Shown: in pieces, positions 1 through 10,253 of the stretch | Numbering within the stretch: position 1 is the first letter of the stretch | Layout: every line of letters starts with the position of its first letter | Assembly: GCF_037042905.1 (NCBI RefSeq) | Contig: NC_087249.1 | Location: 50,250,901-50,314,900, forward strand | DNA length: 64,000 nucleotides | Direction: 5' to 3' | DNA from: Lytechinus pictus | Taxonomy: Eukaryota > Echinodermata > Echinoidea > Temnopleuroida > Toxopneustidae | Translations under genes and position numbers: made by a program | The notes under the pieces: model-generated | Seen by the model: only the letters and a program-made list of their open reading frames with translations | Databases searched by the model: none | Told to the model about the DNA's origin: nothing

Positions 1-44
1 AGTGAAATATGGAGAGATGATTGTATCAACTATCAACCCGACTA

Positions 45-596
45 TTTCAGGAGAATGAAAACATGGCAACAAGTTAGATTGTGAAGAAACAGGAAAAACA
101 GAAAAATGGGAATGAAACAATCAATGAAAATTTTGAGCAATATTGAAAAAAATAATGATAAGATGCATGAGTCCAAATTAAAGGTATGACGTCACACTTA
201 AATAAAATCTGCTTTTACTTATCTACATATTTGACTATATCCAAAGATCAAGTGTTTTGTCTTTCCTTGGGAGGATATGCAATATAAATTTAGGTTTCCA
301 AAATATGTCTTGGATAAAGAATTTGTATTATCATTGGAATTAGGAAAATATATGTTTTGAGGTACATTTTCAGTAAACAAGGAAGAGTAGTGATGTCTGT
401 GACGTCTGTGACATCGCAAACCTTGGTTGCATTGCCAATAGGAGGATCTCCTTTGCATTTGTGATTTCTAAAATTCAATTCTCATAACTCTCCTATTGTT
501 GTCTATTTTTTTTCAATATTTCATTAATCTTACTCTATGATTTTTTCTGTTTACCAGTTAACTTGTTCCTTTGTTTTCATTCTTCTTTAGCAGTTT
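45..596. repeat. MITE family A, diverged copy
   Basis: The left end reads CAGGAGAATGAAAAC and the right end reads GTTTTCATTCTTCTTTAG, so the ends are imperfect inverted repeats. The right half (about 350-590) aligns along its length with the better-preserved copy at 41858-42448, sharing the segments GCATTGCCAATAGGAGGATC and CTCATAACTC. It has no coding capacity. The copy is more decayed than the other one, so it is probably an old insertion. Confidence 0.6.
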
Positions 597-714
597 AGCC
601 ACGTTAGCTGTATTATAAAACCAAATCCAATCAAATAAAATCAAGTATAAAATTTCGTTATATTTTATGTGCCTAAAAAATAGGTCCATGATTCTATTCA
701 CCGAAGGGTTTTGT

Positions 715-3700
715 TCAATTGCTAAAACCTGGAGGGGGACGCGGGAGTCCCTCAGAATCTAGCCACTGATGAAAAGTCTTCATATCCTCATCGATTCTTG
801 CCCGATGTTCTTCGGTGAATGGGTCAAAGGAAGGTGTGATTGCTTGAGTGGCCGATGTGGTGAGGTATCTGATGCTGCTACCGCACAGGACAAACGACGC
901 TCATCAACTTGGACATCGAGGAATTTTATAATCTGAAGCAGTTCATTTTTCAGGTCGGTTTCCAGGTTTTCATAGTAAACAATGTGGATGGCCTTGCATG
1001 GGACTGAGGTGGCGTGATGATTGCACATATCCATCAGGGTCCTAGATAGTTTAAGCCAACGACTGAACTTAAAAGTCTCAGTCATAAACTTTGACCATGC
1101 TGAGAAAGGACGAAACAAATGTATCGCAGTTAAGCAACAAATAAGAGCTTTCATTTCAGTTAATGCTTTATCAAGATAAAACATTCTTTCCTCAATATGT
1201 TCTCTAAATACGAACTTGGTGGGGGGGGGGGGGGGGCGGGACAAGGATTTGGAAAGAGTAGAGGGTGTGTGGCTCCAGAAAAAAAAATTCATTAAAAGAT
1301 ATACCAATATAAACACATTGACAAAACATTATGTAGTGATGAACAAGCAGGCAAGCAGTGTCTTGATGCTTGATATGATATAGGAGAAACAGTTTTGTAG
1401 AATACACAATGACCGTTCTCCTCACAAACCATCAATTTGAACATGACAAAAATTTGTTTAATATTCTATAACTTTGTCAATTTTATTTTGAGTTTTCTGG
1501 AACTTATGAATATTTTCTCTCTTTCATCTTATTTATTTGATTCTCTTACGACAATATTCTTCAATAGTATGACCAATGTGTAAAAGAGCTTCTACTGAAC
1601 AGAACTGCGGATGAGTGAAAATAATTTCACATCGTATTTCGGGATCGTATTTAGCAATGTCAGATTGGAAACAATAGACAATTAAAACATTCATCTCAAT
1701 GTTCTTCAACAATCATTCAACAAACTTCATGTCACTTAGACTTAAGCCATAGGGTCTTCTCACGACTTTAGTCATGCTAGATTAAGGAAACGGCAATGGT
1801 CCCCGGTCTTAATGAACTTGGTCTGGAGACGGAATATCTGGTGGTGACCTGTGAGATGTTGGATCTGCTTCAGCAGCCCCATACCCTGCCCCAAAGTAGT
1901 AAAAACATCACATTAGATCACAACAACTCTCGCTATCTTTATATCATACGCCTACTATACTCGCGGAGTCGGTAGATGCTAAATTGAACGATTTTTTTTA
2001 CCTTCGCTTCGGAACCTATTTTCGTCGATGGGTCTTTGTTTTCCGTATCCCAACCGATTAAACTCCTCTATCAAAGCTCGATAAGGATTTCGAATGATCA
2101 GGATAGCTTTCTGGATTGATATCTGGCCGTCCCTTTTGTTTGTGAATCCCTTCCAATAGTCGTGCAACTTAAAGACTATTGTCTCACCTGCTGCAACGTT
2201 CCTCATTTCTCCTACAAAATCTGGAAGAAAATTGAAAATCATATTTTAAAAGGGCATGTACCACAATTACAAGGACATATGCATTTAGAAGATACAACTG
2301 TTTAGAATACTATTAAAGAGAATTTGCATAAATTTAGTTAAATATATGAAATTATCTCATTTTAGAGCCTAAGGCCAGTGGCGTAACTACGGGGGGGGGG
2401 GGGGGATGGAGAGCTCGTGCCCCCCAATCAGCTGGCAAAAAAAAACGGGGAAAAGGAGAAAAAGAGGGAGAAAGGAAGAGAAACGTAGTGGGAAAGAAGA
2501 AATTATTGTTCATTATAATGTTACATTATATTATAATTGTGTTATATTTGATACATAAAAACATTTTTTTCATAACTTTATGAAACATAATTTGCTCAGG
2601 GCCTATGTCTTCATTGTTCCTGGTGCTCGCATTGTCTGTTTAACGAGATATATAATCATGTTGTCCTAAAACCTCCCGTTTTCAATATACACCAAATTCA
2701 TTTCCTTGCACTTCGAGTTATTATTGTTTTATGTAGTGACATATGATTTTTTTCATGACAACTTAAAGTGATTTCCCCATCCTAAGGTTTTAAGATAAAA
2801 TGTAAAATATAATAATATAGATATAATATAAAACTTTCCTGTCAGTGCTCACGTTCGTATTGGTGGATTTGTGAGATATGTCTGCTCTTCATGAATTCCT
2901 AAAATCAGTCCTTAAAATGCTTTTTTTTTCTGATCTGAATATCAAAAAATGTTCAGCTCGCGCTTCGCGCTCGCATCATTTGGTTATTGAAATACGTATG
3001 GTCTTAGTGAATTCCTACAAACAAGCCTTAGAATGCCCCTCTTCAAGTCTGAATTTCCTAAATTTTCAGCTCGCGCTTGATTAATGAGATGCGTATGTTA
3101 ATCATAATTTAAAATATAGTCCTTCAAATGTCCCTGTTTTGGGTCAATATATACAAAAATTTCAGCTCGCGCTTCGCGCTCGCATTGTTTGTTTAGCGTG
3201 ACAGGTACGTATCATGATTACAAAAATTATTGATTAATTTTATGCTTATGATTTCAACAATTTTCAGCTCGCGCTTCGCGCTCGCATTATTTGATCAGTG
3301 AGATACATTTCCGTTTAATGGCAAATGTCCGTAAAATGCCTCTATTAGGTCAGTATACCTGGCAACTGATCGCGCTTCGCGCGCTCACTAAGTGACTCAA
3401 ATTTTTTGCTGGTGCCCCCCAATGCCGTGACCCACGGTCCGCCACTGCCTAAGGCTAATGTCATAGAAATATTAACATTATTGATTATAATTTTTAATCT
3501 ATTTTTCCCCCAATGACTTCAATCTTCGGAGAACACATCAACCTTAATTTCAATAATAATGTATGTGTGTCAACAAATTTTGTGTGTACAAACACCTTTT
3601 TCCTGGTTGGGGATGTGGTAGATGTCTCCTGTAGCGTAGCCAGTCGCTCTTTCGATCATACTCCTCATCCACGAGTTTCCCGAGCCGGGAAAACTAGCAA

Positions 3701-3841
3701 GGCCTACCACCGGGAACGTCCCCATCGGCATTACCTTCACGTTATCGGTGTCATTACAGACCAATATTGGCTGGGTCGTTTGATTCAAGGTGCTGGGAGA
3801 GGAACTACCTGGTTGATTCAACACGGGAAGAGTCGGTATTT
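715..3841 (-). CDS. WSCD-like sulfotransferase, three visible exons, 5' part missing
   Basis: Reads as a cytosolic-fold (PAPS-dependent) sulfotransferase of the WSC-domain-containing (WSCD) type, normally a Golgi type II membrane enzyme. Exon 3841-3596 carries the 5'-phosphosulfate loop SFPGSGNSW and ends at donor AAAAAG|GTGTTT. Exon 2220-2002 begins after acceptor TTTTCTTCCAG, carries the 3'-phosphate-binding segment LIIRNPYRALIEEFNR and ends at GCGAAG|GTAAAA. Exon 1099-715 begins after TCGTCCTTTCTCAG, continues with a WSKFM...RW segment and YYENLETDL, and ends DPFTEEH...GFSN-stop. All three junctions are phase 1, which strongly supports the model. In the last exon the frame changes once between CAVA and SFDPFTEEH (about 830-900): either a one-base indel or a sequence error, so the gene may be broken. 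The N-terminal anchor and WSC exons were not found. Members are often multicopy in marine invertebrates, so the exact paralogue cannot be named. Confidence 0.75.
1213..1240. repeat. Poly-G tract in intron
   Basis: A run of about 16 G lies in the last visible intron of the sulfotransferase gene, next to GGGACAAGGATT. It is one of more than 25 such tracts in the window and has no coding meaning. Confidence 0.8.
2376..3447. mobile_element. Non-autonomous hAT-like element with internal palindromic tandem repeats
   Basis: The terminal inverted repeats are short: left CAGTGGCG, right CGCCACTG. An exact 8-bp duplication CCTAAGGC flanks both ends (2368-2375 and 3448-3455). An 8-bp target duplication with CAG-type ends is the signature of the hAT superfamily. 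Inside, the palindrome GCTCGCGCTTCGCGCTCGC recurs about every 100 bp (near 2956, 3164 and 3266, with degenerate copies near 3068 and 3368). There is no transposase ORF. It lies in the sulfotransferase intron. Confidence 0.85.
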
Positions 3842-3945
3842 CTTAAACGGAGAATGTAAAAAGGCAAAACACAATAATGATGATGATTTAAATTGATATT
3901 CTTTTTTAAAAATGGAAAAATTGTGAAATGTAATAAAATGTTTAT

Positions 3946-4245
3946 ATGAAAAAAATGAAAAATGAAATAATACCGACACAGCCTAAAGGCCTAACCATAG
4001 AGATAATAGTAATAATGAAAATTATAATGATGATAATAATAATAACAATAATGGTAATAATAATAACAAAAGTGATAACAACAACAACAACAACAATAAT
4101 AATAATAATAGTAATATTTTTTTTTTATCCCAGGGCCTTCTTGTTAATCAGTTTACGTAACTGAAGGGGGCTACCTAGCTGGTAAAGAAAGTCCAACTAT
4201 TTTGAATAATACATAAATAATAACAACAATAATGAATAATAATAA
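3946..4245. repeat. Microsatellite tract (ATA/ATG/ACA trinucleotides)
   Basis: Long ATAATA, ATGATA and ACAACA runs from about 4000 to 4115 are followed by poly-T and then more AAT-rich sequence up to the next element. No gene is visible. Confidence 0.8.
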
Positions 4246-4850
4246 GTGGAGCGCCTCTGACATTCTCGCCTGCATTGCGAGATTCAATATAGCAGCAGTG
4301 CTGACTTTGAAAACTGCTATTAAATGATTATTCACAAAACACACCTTTCATATACCTGTAATGACATGATACTACGTTCATTGACCCTAAATGACATTTG
4401 ACCTTGATTATGTGACCCAAGACTAGTCAGTGATACTTGATTACCCCTATGTCCACATTTCATAAAATATATCCATGGCAATTCGACAATACCCCAACAT
4501 GGCCAAAGTTCATTGACCTTAAATGACATTTGAATTTGGTCATGTGATCTGAAACTCGCACGGGATGTTCAGTGATAAGTGATCACTCTTATTTTCAAGT
4601 TTTAAGAACTAGATCCATAAACTTTTTAAGTTATGATAATAATTCAACAAATACCCCCAACTTGGCCATAGTTCATTGACCCTAAATGACCTCTGATCTT
4701 GGTCACATTATATGACCTGAAACTCAGGCAGGAGATTTAGTAATACTACATTAACCATATGTCCAGGTTTCATGAACTAGGTTCATAACCTTTCTAAGTT
4801 ATGATGACATTTAAAAAAAATAACGTAAATAGGTGGCCAATGATCGAGAA
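4246..4850. repeat. TGACC minisatellite element, copy 1
   Basis: It begins GTGGAGCGCCTCTGACA and continues with the same AGCAGCAGTGCTGACTTTGA segment seen at 51070. About 3.5 units of ~165-170 bp follow, each containing TTCATTGACC, a TGACCT-rich stretch, TGAAACTC and a CATAAACTTT...AGTTATGA segment. It is shorter and more decayed than the copy at 51027-52146. Confidence 0.75.
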
Positions 4851-4916
4851 TGCTAATGAATGAACTTCACAGGGCGTAAAATGTAACATTTCAATGATCA
4901 AAAAAAAAATTGTAAT

Positions 4917-5115
4917 AGCATTTGTTAAATTCATTCAGTTCAAGTCATACAAGAAATGGTACTTTGCAAATGGTACAATAGAAATAAAACAAAGCACTGT
5001 TCATAAAGACAAATAATTATCCATAATACAGAAAACTGTACAGAAATCAAAGTATTTGAAATATTCATATTACAGGCTGCTAATTTATCCAGGAAATATA
5101 AAAAGCAGCCAATTA
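4917..5115 (-). repeat. Interspersed repeat, copy 1 (LINE-like 3' end?)
   Basis: This stretch aligns with 20098-20285: both contain GGCAAATAATTAT(C/T)CATA and a TATTCATATT(T)ACAGGC segment, plus a shared TTCA(A)...TCATA lead. In minus orientation it ends in an A/T-rich tail, so a LINE or SINE 3' end is possible. I cannot assign the family. Confidence 0.5.
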
Positions 5116-6066
5116 TAACCAATAAACATTCACAAAGGTATGTTTTAGCATTGAAGGTTTGCATGTTGGTAAACGTCCAGAACAACTGTCCTCTTCAGGA
5201 CTACTCCTACATGGTGTTACCTCAAAACTCTCAATTCAAGGTATGTTTTTGTTAATAACTACAATCATATCCCATTTCTCAATAATTAATTAAACTGAAT
5301 GAAAGTTTAAAAAAAAAGATCGAATGTTCGATTTCGATCAGATAACGACCATGACGATATGAAAGGGATACCTTCCAGTTGGTACACGGCGTTCCTCATT
5401 TATATACTCGATAGATCACACGCACTGTGTTATTTATGCCCAAATCTACATGTAGGCACTCATTCAATGAACAAGGTTATGACATAACCTTGTTCTCAGT
5501 TATATCTCCATGTGTGGCAAAATAAGGATGGCAATGTTTGGCTTATTTTCTCTTTTTCTTTGGGACAAATGCTTGATTTGTTTACACTGACAGTTCCCAT
5601 ATCACCTATTCGTCATACAACTTGGCCCTTAAGTAAATTAGATTCTTTAAATTATTTTTTTCTTAATTAAAAATAGAGAAAAAAAATGAAAATTTTCTTG
5701 CCATATTATTTTCCACCAATAAAGGGCGTACACAAAAATATGCCCAAAATTCAAGTTTTTGAGCGCTCTAGTGAATACCAAAATTATTCCCAAGTTACTA
5801 ATGAAAAATAAATTGCAACTGTATGGAAATTAGTAATTTTTGGTCACAAATTGATATTTTAATGATTTTTTAAAGCGTGTGCTCTGTACAGCATTGGCAT
5901 GCCATAGTCCAACCTGTAGATTCCCCACAGGCAGGGTGGTTGCAGTGAACAAGTGAATGTAGGAAGGAAATGCCACTTTACCTCGTACTTGTGAAATTTT
6001 GTTGAGATTGGCAGCTGAATGGTGTGCATTTGAAGATCTTTGCATTCCTCCAAGTCCACTCCTATA
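5116..6066. other. No gene recognised
   Basis: AT-rich sequence without a convincing ORF, splice pair or repeat family. A short palindrome, AACAAGGTTATGACATAACC followed by TTGTT, lies near 5470-5495. Missing 5' exons of the minus-strand sulfotransferase gene could lie here or beyond the retrotransposon, but I could not identify any. Confidence 0.5.
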
Positions 6067-6070
6067 CCAG
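6067..6070. repeat. Target-site duplication of the LTR retrotransposon (left)
   Basis: CCAG directly precedes the TG of the left LTR, and CCAG directly follows the CA of the right LTR at 18082-18085. If the shared A is counted, the duplication is the 5-mer ACCAG. Confidence 0.85.
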
Positions 6071-6549
6071 TGAAGAGTTTGTGTACTCTTCATGAAAGAA
6101 ATAGAATGATTTTGAAGAAGAATTCAAGGTTCAAGTTATACACACTGACACACAAATAGAGAGAAGCAAAGTGAGACGAGAGTCACGACAGAAGGAAGAG
6201 GAAAATATAACATAAACTCTTTATACTCACAAAGAGTACGTCGCCACCCGGGACATCGCCGGCGAACAGGTACAGTCAGGTGAACAGGCACTTGATAGAT
6301 TGAGTAGATGCAATGGATGAACGATGAAAGTGGCAGGAAATCCCCAGATCCAGAGCAGCACAGTACATATAAGTTGTAACTTGATGCTGCCCAGATCCAA
6401 GAATGGCGGACCTTGGCAGATACACCGTATACGGGCTGCAGGGGTCGCACGCAATACGCGCGTGTGCAAACGTGTGCACGCGCACACGTAAGTGAGACCC
6501 GTCAGCCCAAAGAGGATGGATATCAAAGAGACGACACAAATTTACAACA
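6071..6549 (-). repeat. 3' LTR
   Basis: 479 bp, identical to 17603-18081 except one substitution (GAACGATG here, GAAAGATG in the other copy). It starts TG and ends CA on both strands, as retroviral LTRs do. Confidence 0.97.
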
Positions 6550-6557
6550 TTCCTCCC
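6550..6557 (-). promoter_or_regulatory. Polypurine tract (plus-strand primer)
   Basis: On the minus strand GGGAGGAA abuts the TGTTGTAAA start of the 3' LTR. A purine run at this place is where second-strand DNA synthesis is primed in LTR elements. Confidence 0.75.
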
Positions 6558-7907
6558 GGTTCCCAAGATTGTGTGGCATCTCCTTATCTAAGGAAAATCA
6601 CACAATCTCTGATGCATACACACCAAGGAACCTGGGAGCAAGGCCAATAAGAACTTCAATTCATAACTGAAAGCATCCCTTCAAACTATAATAGTTGAAA
6701 GCTTTATTAGATTACCTCAAAAGACGAGAACACCTGTCCAGGCAACTACAGGAAAGTAATCTCCAGATTCTGAGGGAAATATACCAACCAACATACTAAA
6801 ATTTAGCAAAGATGGAGAGGACAAGGTGTACTCATTTAAATGAGGGATACTCTTGTTACCCTAGTTAAGGAAACACTCTGTAAAAACGATATTTTGGTTT
6901 ATTCTATTCACAAGGGGTGTAATCTTGTGAGATATATGATATTGCCACAGTATGGCATGGCCAAAGTTTATATTATTAAAATAATATTCTTGATTCTTAC
7001 CCAGTACCCTTTGGGGATATGTATGAGATAATTTATATTATCATACATGTAATCCTTCCTGCAATTGAAAAAAATGTAGGAAGGCAAATTGTTATTAGAG
7101 CAAAAAGAGCCTGGATATGAAGTAATGAGTATACATTAAGAGAAGGTCTCCCATAACGCTTCCCTGAAAGAATGTGGTTATACCTGAGCATCATGTCTAT
7201 TATCTCAACATCTGTACTGGTAGGAGTTAAAGGAATAACTCCTCAATACAAAAGAATGTTACACCAGAAGGAAAGACGCAAGATCTGTACTGATAGGAAT
7301 CATATGAATGCTCCTCAGTACGAAGTAACGTCACACCAACAGGAAAGACGTAATAATCAAGATGTGAAACTGATCAAAACATTCAGTATTTCATAGGCTA
7401 AGGATTAGTATTTCCACAGATATAACCTGGATCATAAATAACGGAACTCTTTTTTTTTTTTTTAAGTAATATGTGCATAAATGATCCACCAGTAAGATTT
7501 CTCAGTTTTTCAGTGGTAATTTGTTGAAAACCTATATTTAATTGGCAGCTCAAAATAATTCATTCACCTGTAAGTCCTTTACCATGTTGGGTAGTCAGGT
7601 GCAAAAGTATTGCTCATCAAATATAAAAAATGTCTGAGATATGGTCAGAACAAGATTTCTTCTGTAGTTGCATCATAAGTACGATACGATAACAGTTATT
7701 CAAACCAGACATATTGATGAAATTAAATGATTTAAATCAGTTTGTGTTAAGTTCATTACATTGATATGGGCGTTTCATATTTCATACCTCTTAGATAAAA
7801 TTTGGTGAGTCATTAACTCTTCAGAGGGATGAAATTCAGTAAAAACCATAAAAACTTATTTTTTAACGAGTGTTCCAACTAGGGATGAAGTTCTCTGGAC
7901 TGGGGGC
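6558..7907 (-). other. Retrotransposon 3' untranslated region
   Basis: About 1.35 kb between the third ORF's stop and the polypurine tract. AT-rich, with no long ORF. A short repeat pair around CACCAGAAGGAAAGACG (7263) and CACCAACAGGAAAGACG (7335) is visible. Its length is unusual for a gypsy element and it may hold RNA export or packaging signals, which is only an inference. Confidence 0.6.
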
Positions 7908-10155
7908 CTACCCATAAAGCCGCAGCCCATTGGCGAATGTCAGAGTCATTATCTCTGTAAGGGAGGTCCCACAGATGGTCGCCACCAATTGGCCCACATC
8001 ACCCAGATAGGCAGGAGTGTTATACTCCTGGTCTGGATGGACCTTAAGATGGGGAGAATCAGTCTCCAACAGGAGCCGATCCCGCGGGATCTCCCGGACC
8101 GCGGCACGCTGCTTTGTGGAAAAGTTCTTACAAAGACCTGTTATCCCAAAGTAGCAATGGGGGAAGGCTTGGGTCCATTCACGGACTGCATGGAGGTCTC
8201 CATTGAAACAATGGAGATGGATCCTCTGATGCACCAGGCACTTCTCCCGTAATGCCTTAAGGGCAATACGATATACCTCTTTGCCCAAACGGTCCCGATC
8301 GGATCCACGGATATGCATTATCAGTACCTTCCCCAAGGTACCAAGGCCTAGGAGACGATACAGGAGAGCCTCCTGATGTCTCCATACCTCTGGACTCATG
8401 GTGTGATCGAGCCCGACCTCACTGAGTCCGATTACCCGTGGGAAAGCAAGGTAATGCAATAGCAGGTCCCATTGTCTCCGGGTATAGAGATGGGCCTGCT
8501 TTGGATGGATCCCAACAGCGATTTTCCACAGAGACCCTTCCTGAAGATTCAGGAGATCCTGTTCAAGGGCAGGATTAGTGAAAAACTCAGGAAAACAATA
8601 GTTTTTCACTCCCCCCTCCACGTTTACACAATGGATGGGTGCCCTCCCAGGAGCCATAGGGACAGGATGCTGGACCTGGTTCGCAAAGGCACGAAGACGG
8701 TCCGGATGGAAATGGGCATCAAATCCCCTAAGGGTCAATGTGGTTTCGACGGGGTTAGTAGGGCCCAAGTCAGGTCGACCTCCCACTGGCTGAGGCACAG
8801 ATGGAGGGACCGACGTCGGGGTCACAGACTCCTGAGCTGAGTTAGACGCAGACCTCACAGGAATCTGTGGCGCTCGTCTTCCCGGAACCTCTCTCAACTC
8901 AACGATGTGCTCTCGCTGAGTATCAGAGAGGAGGTCCAACAGAAAAACCAAAGGACGGTAGTGAATTAACGCTGCAGGCGTGTTCACACGGGGCTCGAGA
9001 GCCGGATCCACTCTTGGCCACTTATGGTGGTCAATCATGGCCCTCATCTCGAACAGATCCTCCTGGGAAACCCGAGGAGTCTCTGCCCGCCACCGTGAGT
9101 TCACAAGCTCTACAAGCGCGAACTCATCCGCCTGATCTCCTAGCAAACATTGCGAGATGTACTGCAATGCAGCCCGCCGAAGACGCAGTGCTTCTCGGAA
9201 TCTTGGTCCCGAGTGTACCTTGCGCGGCCTGAAACATTCAGGAAGGTGCTGCAACAAATGCTGCCGCATCCTTACGGTCCTATGACCGCATCCGCGCACT
9301 GGGCACCTCTGGGAACCCCTCTTCTTCTTCGAGGAAGATTCCTCACACTCAGAAGCATCAGGTGTGGCTAGCCTGGGAGAAGGGCTAGGAGCAGCGGCGA
9401 CTGCTCCTCTGCCCCTTCCGACAGCAGGAGAGACACTACTGCCGGCCAACGGAGAAAGGACATGGGACGCAAGTCCCCGACCTCTTCCAGCAGAAGGAAC
9501 AAAATCCTCTCTGGCCCAGATACCCCTTCCCCTGCCCAACAGGGCCCTATTGCCGGAGGCAACAGGAGGGAGCACTTCTGGCCGGTCCACAACATCCGAA
9601 CCCTGAATTGGATTCGGCGGAGTAGCCACAGCCGAAGAGCTAGGGGTTTTCTTACCAGCCCCTTTCTTTAACCACCACCTGTACTTGGTGTTCTTATACT
9701 CCCTCTTTTCTTTGGGAGCAAGTCTGCCCAGGCGGGATGATTCTGAAGGTCTGCTATGTTGGGCAGCCCCAACCTCAGCAGCCTTCCTAGGGAGCTTACT
9801 GGGCCCAACCGAAGGCTGGGCCGTCAAAGCCTCCTTAGAAATCCCACGCTTACGTGGTCCCACCTGGACTCCAACAGAGGTTGTCGGGACCACAGACAGA
9901 GTGGCTGTGGTCGGCTGTTTCAAATTACTCTCATCAGCCCCCAACATGGTTGGGACCACAACAGACGGAGCTGTCGTGGTTGGCTGACTCAAGTCCTTCT
10001 CCACAGCCCCCAACACCTCATGAGTGAGGGAAGCTACTGCCCTTTCTAAAGGGTCAATCTCCTCCCTCTTCACCTCTCCGACCTCCATCGGTGTATCTGG
10101 CCCCCGCCGGCCATTACCACACCCTCCCTCATCCTTGTCTTTCTCTCCCTGAATC
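7908..10155 (-). CDS. Retrotransposon third ORF: TatD-family nuclease
   Basis: The open frame runs from 10223, but its first codon there is TTG. The segment before 10155 looks like intron 3' end (TTTTTTATCTCCTTTTACAG), so translation more likely comes from a spliced RNA. The first in-frame ATG after the acceptor is at 10088. Residues are numbered from 10223. The N-terminal half is Pro/Ser/Gly-rich with a Cys/His cluster (CPVRGC...H...H, about residues 308-330). Residues 500-771 form a TatD-type TIM-barrel hydrolase with every metal ligand: DAHFH (H504, H506), SEVGLD (E602), MHIRG (H637), LHCFNG (H672 region) and ETDSPH (D722). TatD proteins are metal-dependent nucleases; the closest animal relatives are TATDN proteins. 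It sits after pol, where env lies in env-bearing elements. A role in processing reverse-transcription intermediates is conceivable but unproven. Confidence 0.93.
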
Positions 10156-10180
10156 CTGTAAAAGGAGATAAAAAAGAATG
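10155..10180 (-). promoter_or_regulatory. 3' splice site ahead of the TatD ORF
   Basis: On the minus strand the sequence CCATTCTTTTTTATCTCC is followed by TTTTACAG|GATTC: an uninterrupted pyrimidine tract and a consensus acceptor, cutting after 10156. Pol ends only about 100 bases upstream. This suggests a spliced subgenomic mRNA for the third ORF, as for env in retroviruses and errantiviruses. The matching donor, probably in the leader or early gag, was not identified. Confidence 0.7.
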
Positions 10181-10253
10181 GAAGGGAAGGCCACATTAGG
10201 AAAGCATTAAAGAAAAAATACAACTCAACGACAAAAGAAATATTGCAATCATC

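Noticed and set aside
6136..6566. Overlapping minus frames within both LTRs (about 100 codons)
   Set aside because: Identical in both LTRs because the LTRs are repeats; low-complexity translation with no known domain and overlapping each other.
7908..10155. An envelope glycoprotein in the third ORF
   Set aside because: There is no signal peptide, no membrane anchor and no furin-type site after the splice point; the C-terminal half is clearly TatD.
10221..10223. Taking the TTG at 10223 (and TTG at 14588) as start codons
   Set aside because: TTG is not a usual start in animals. Pol is reached by frameshifting, and the TatD frame most likely by splicing.
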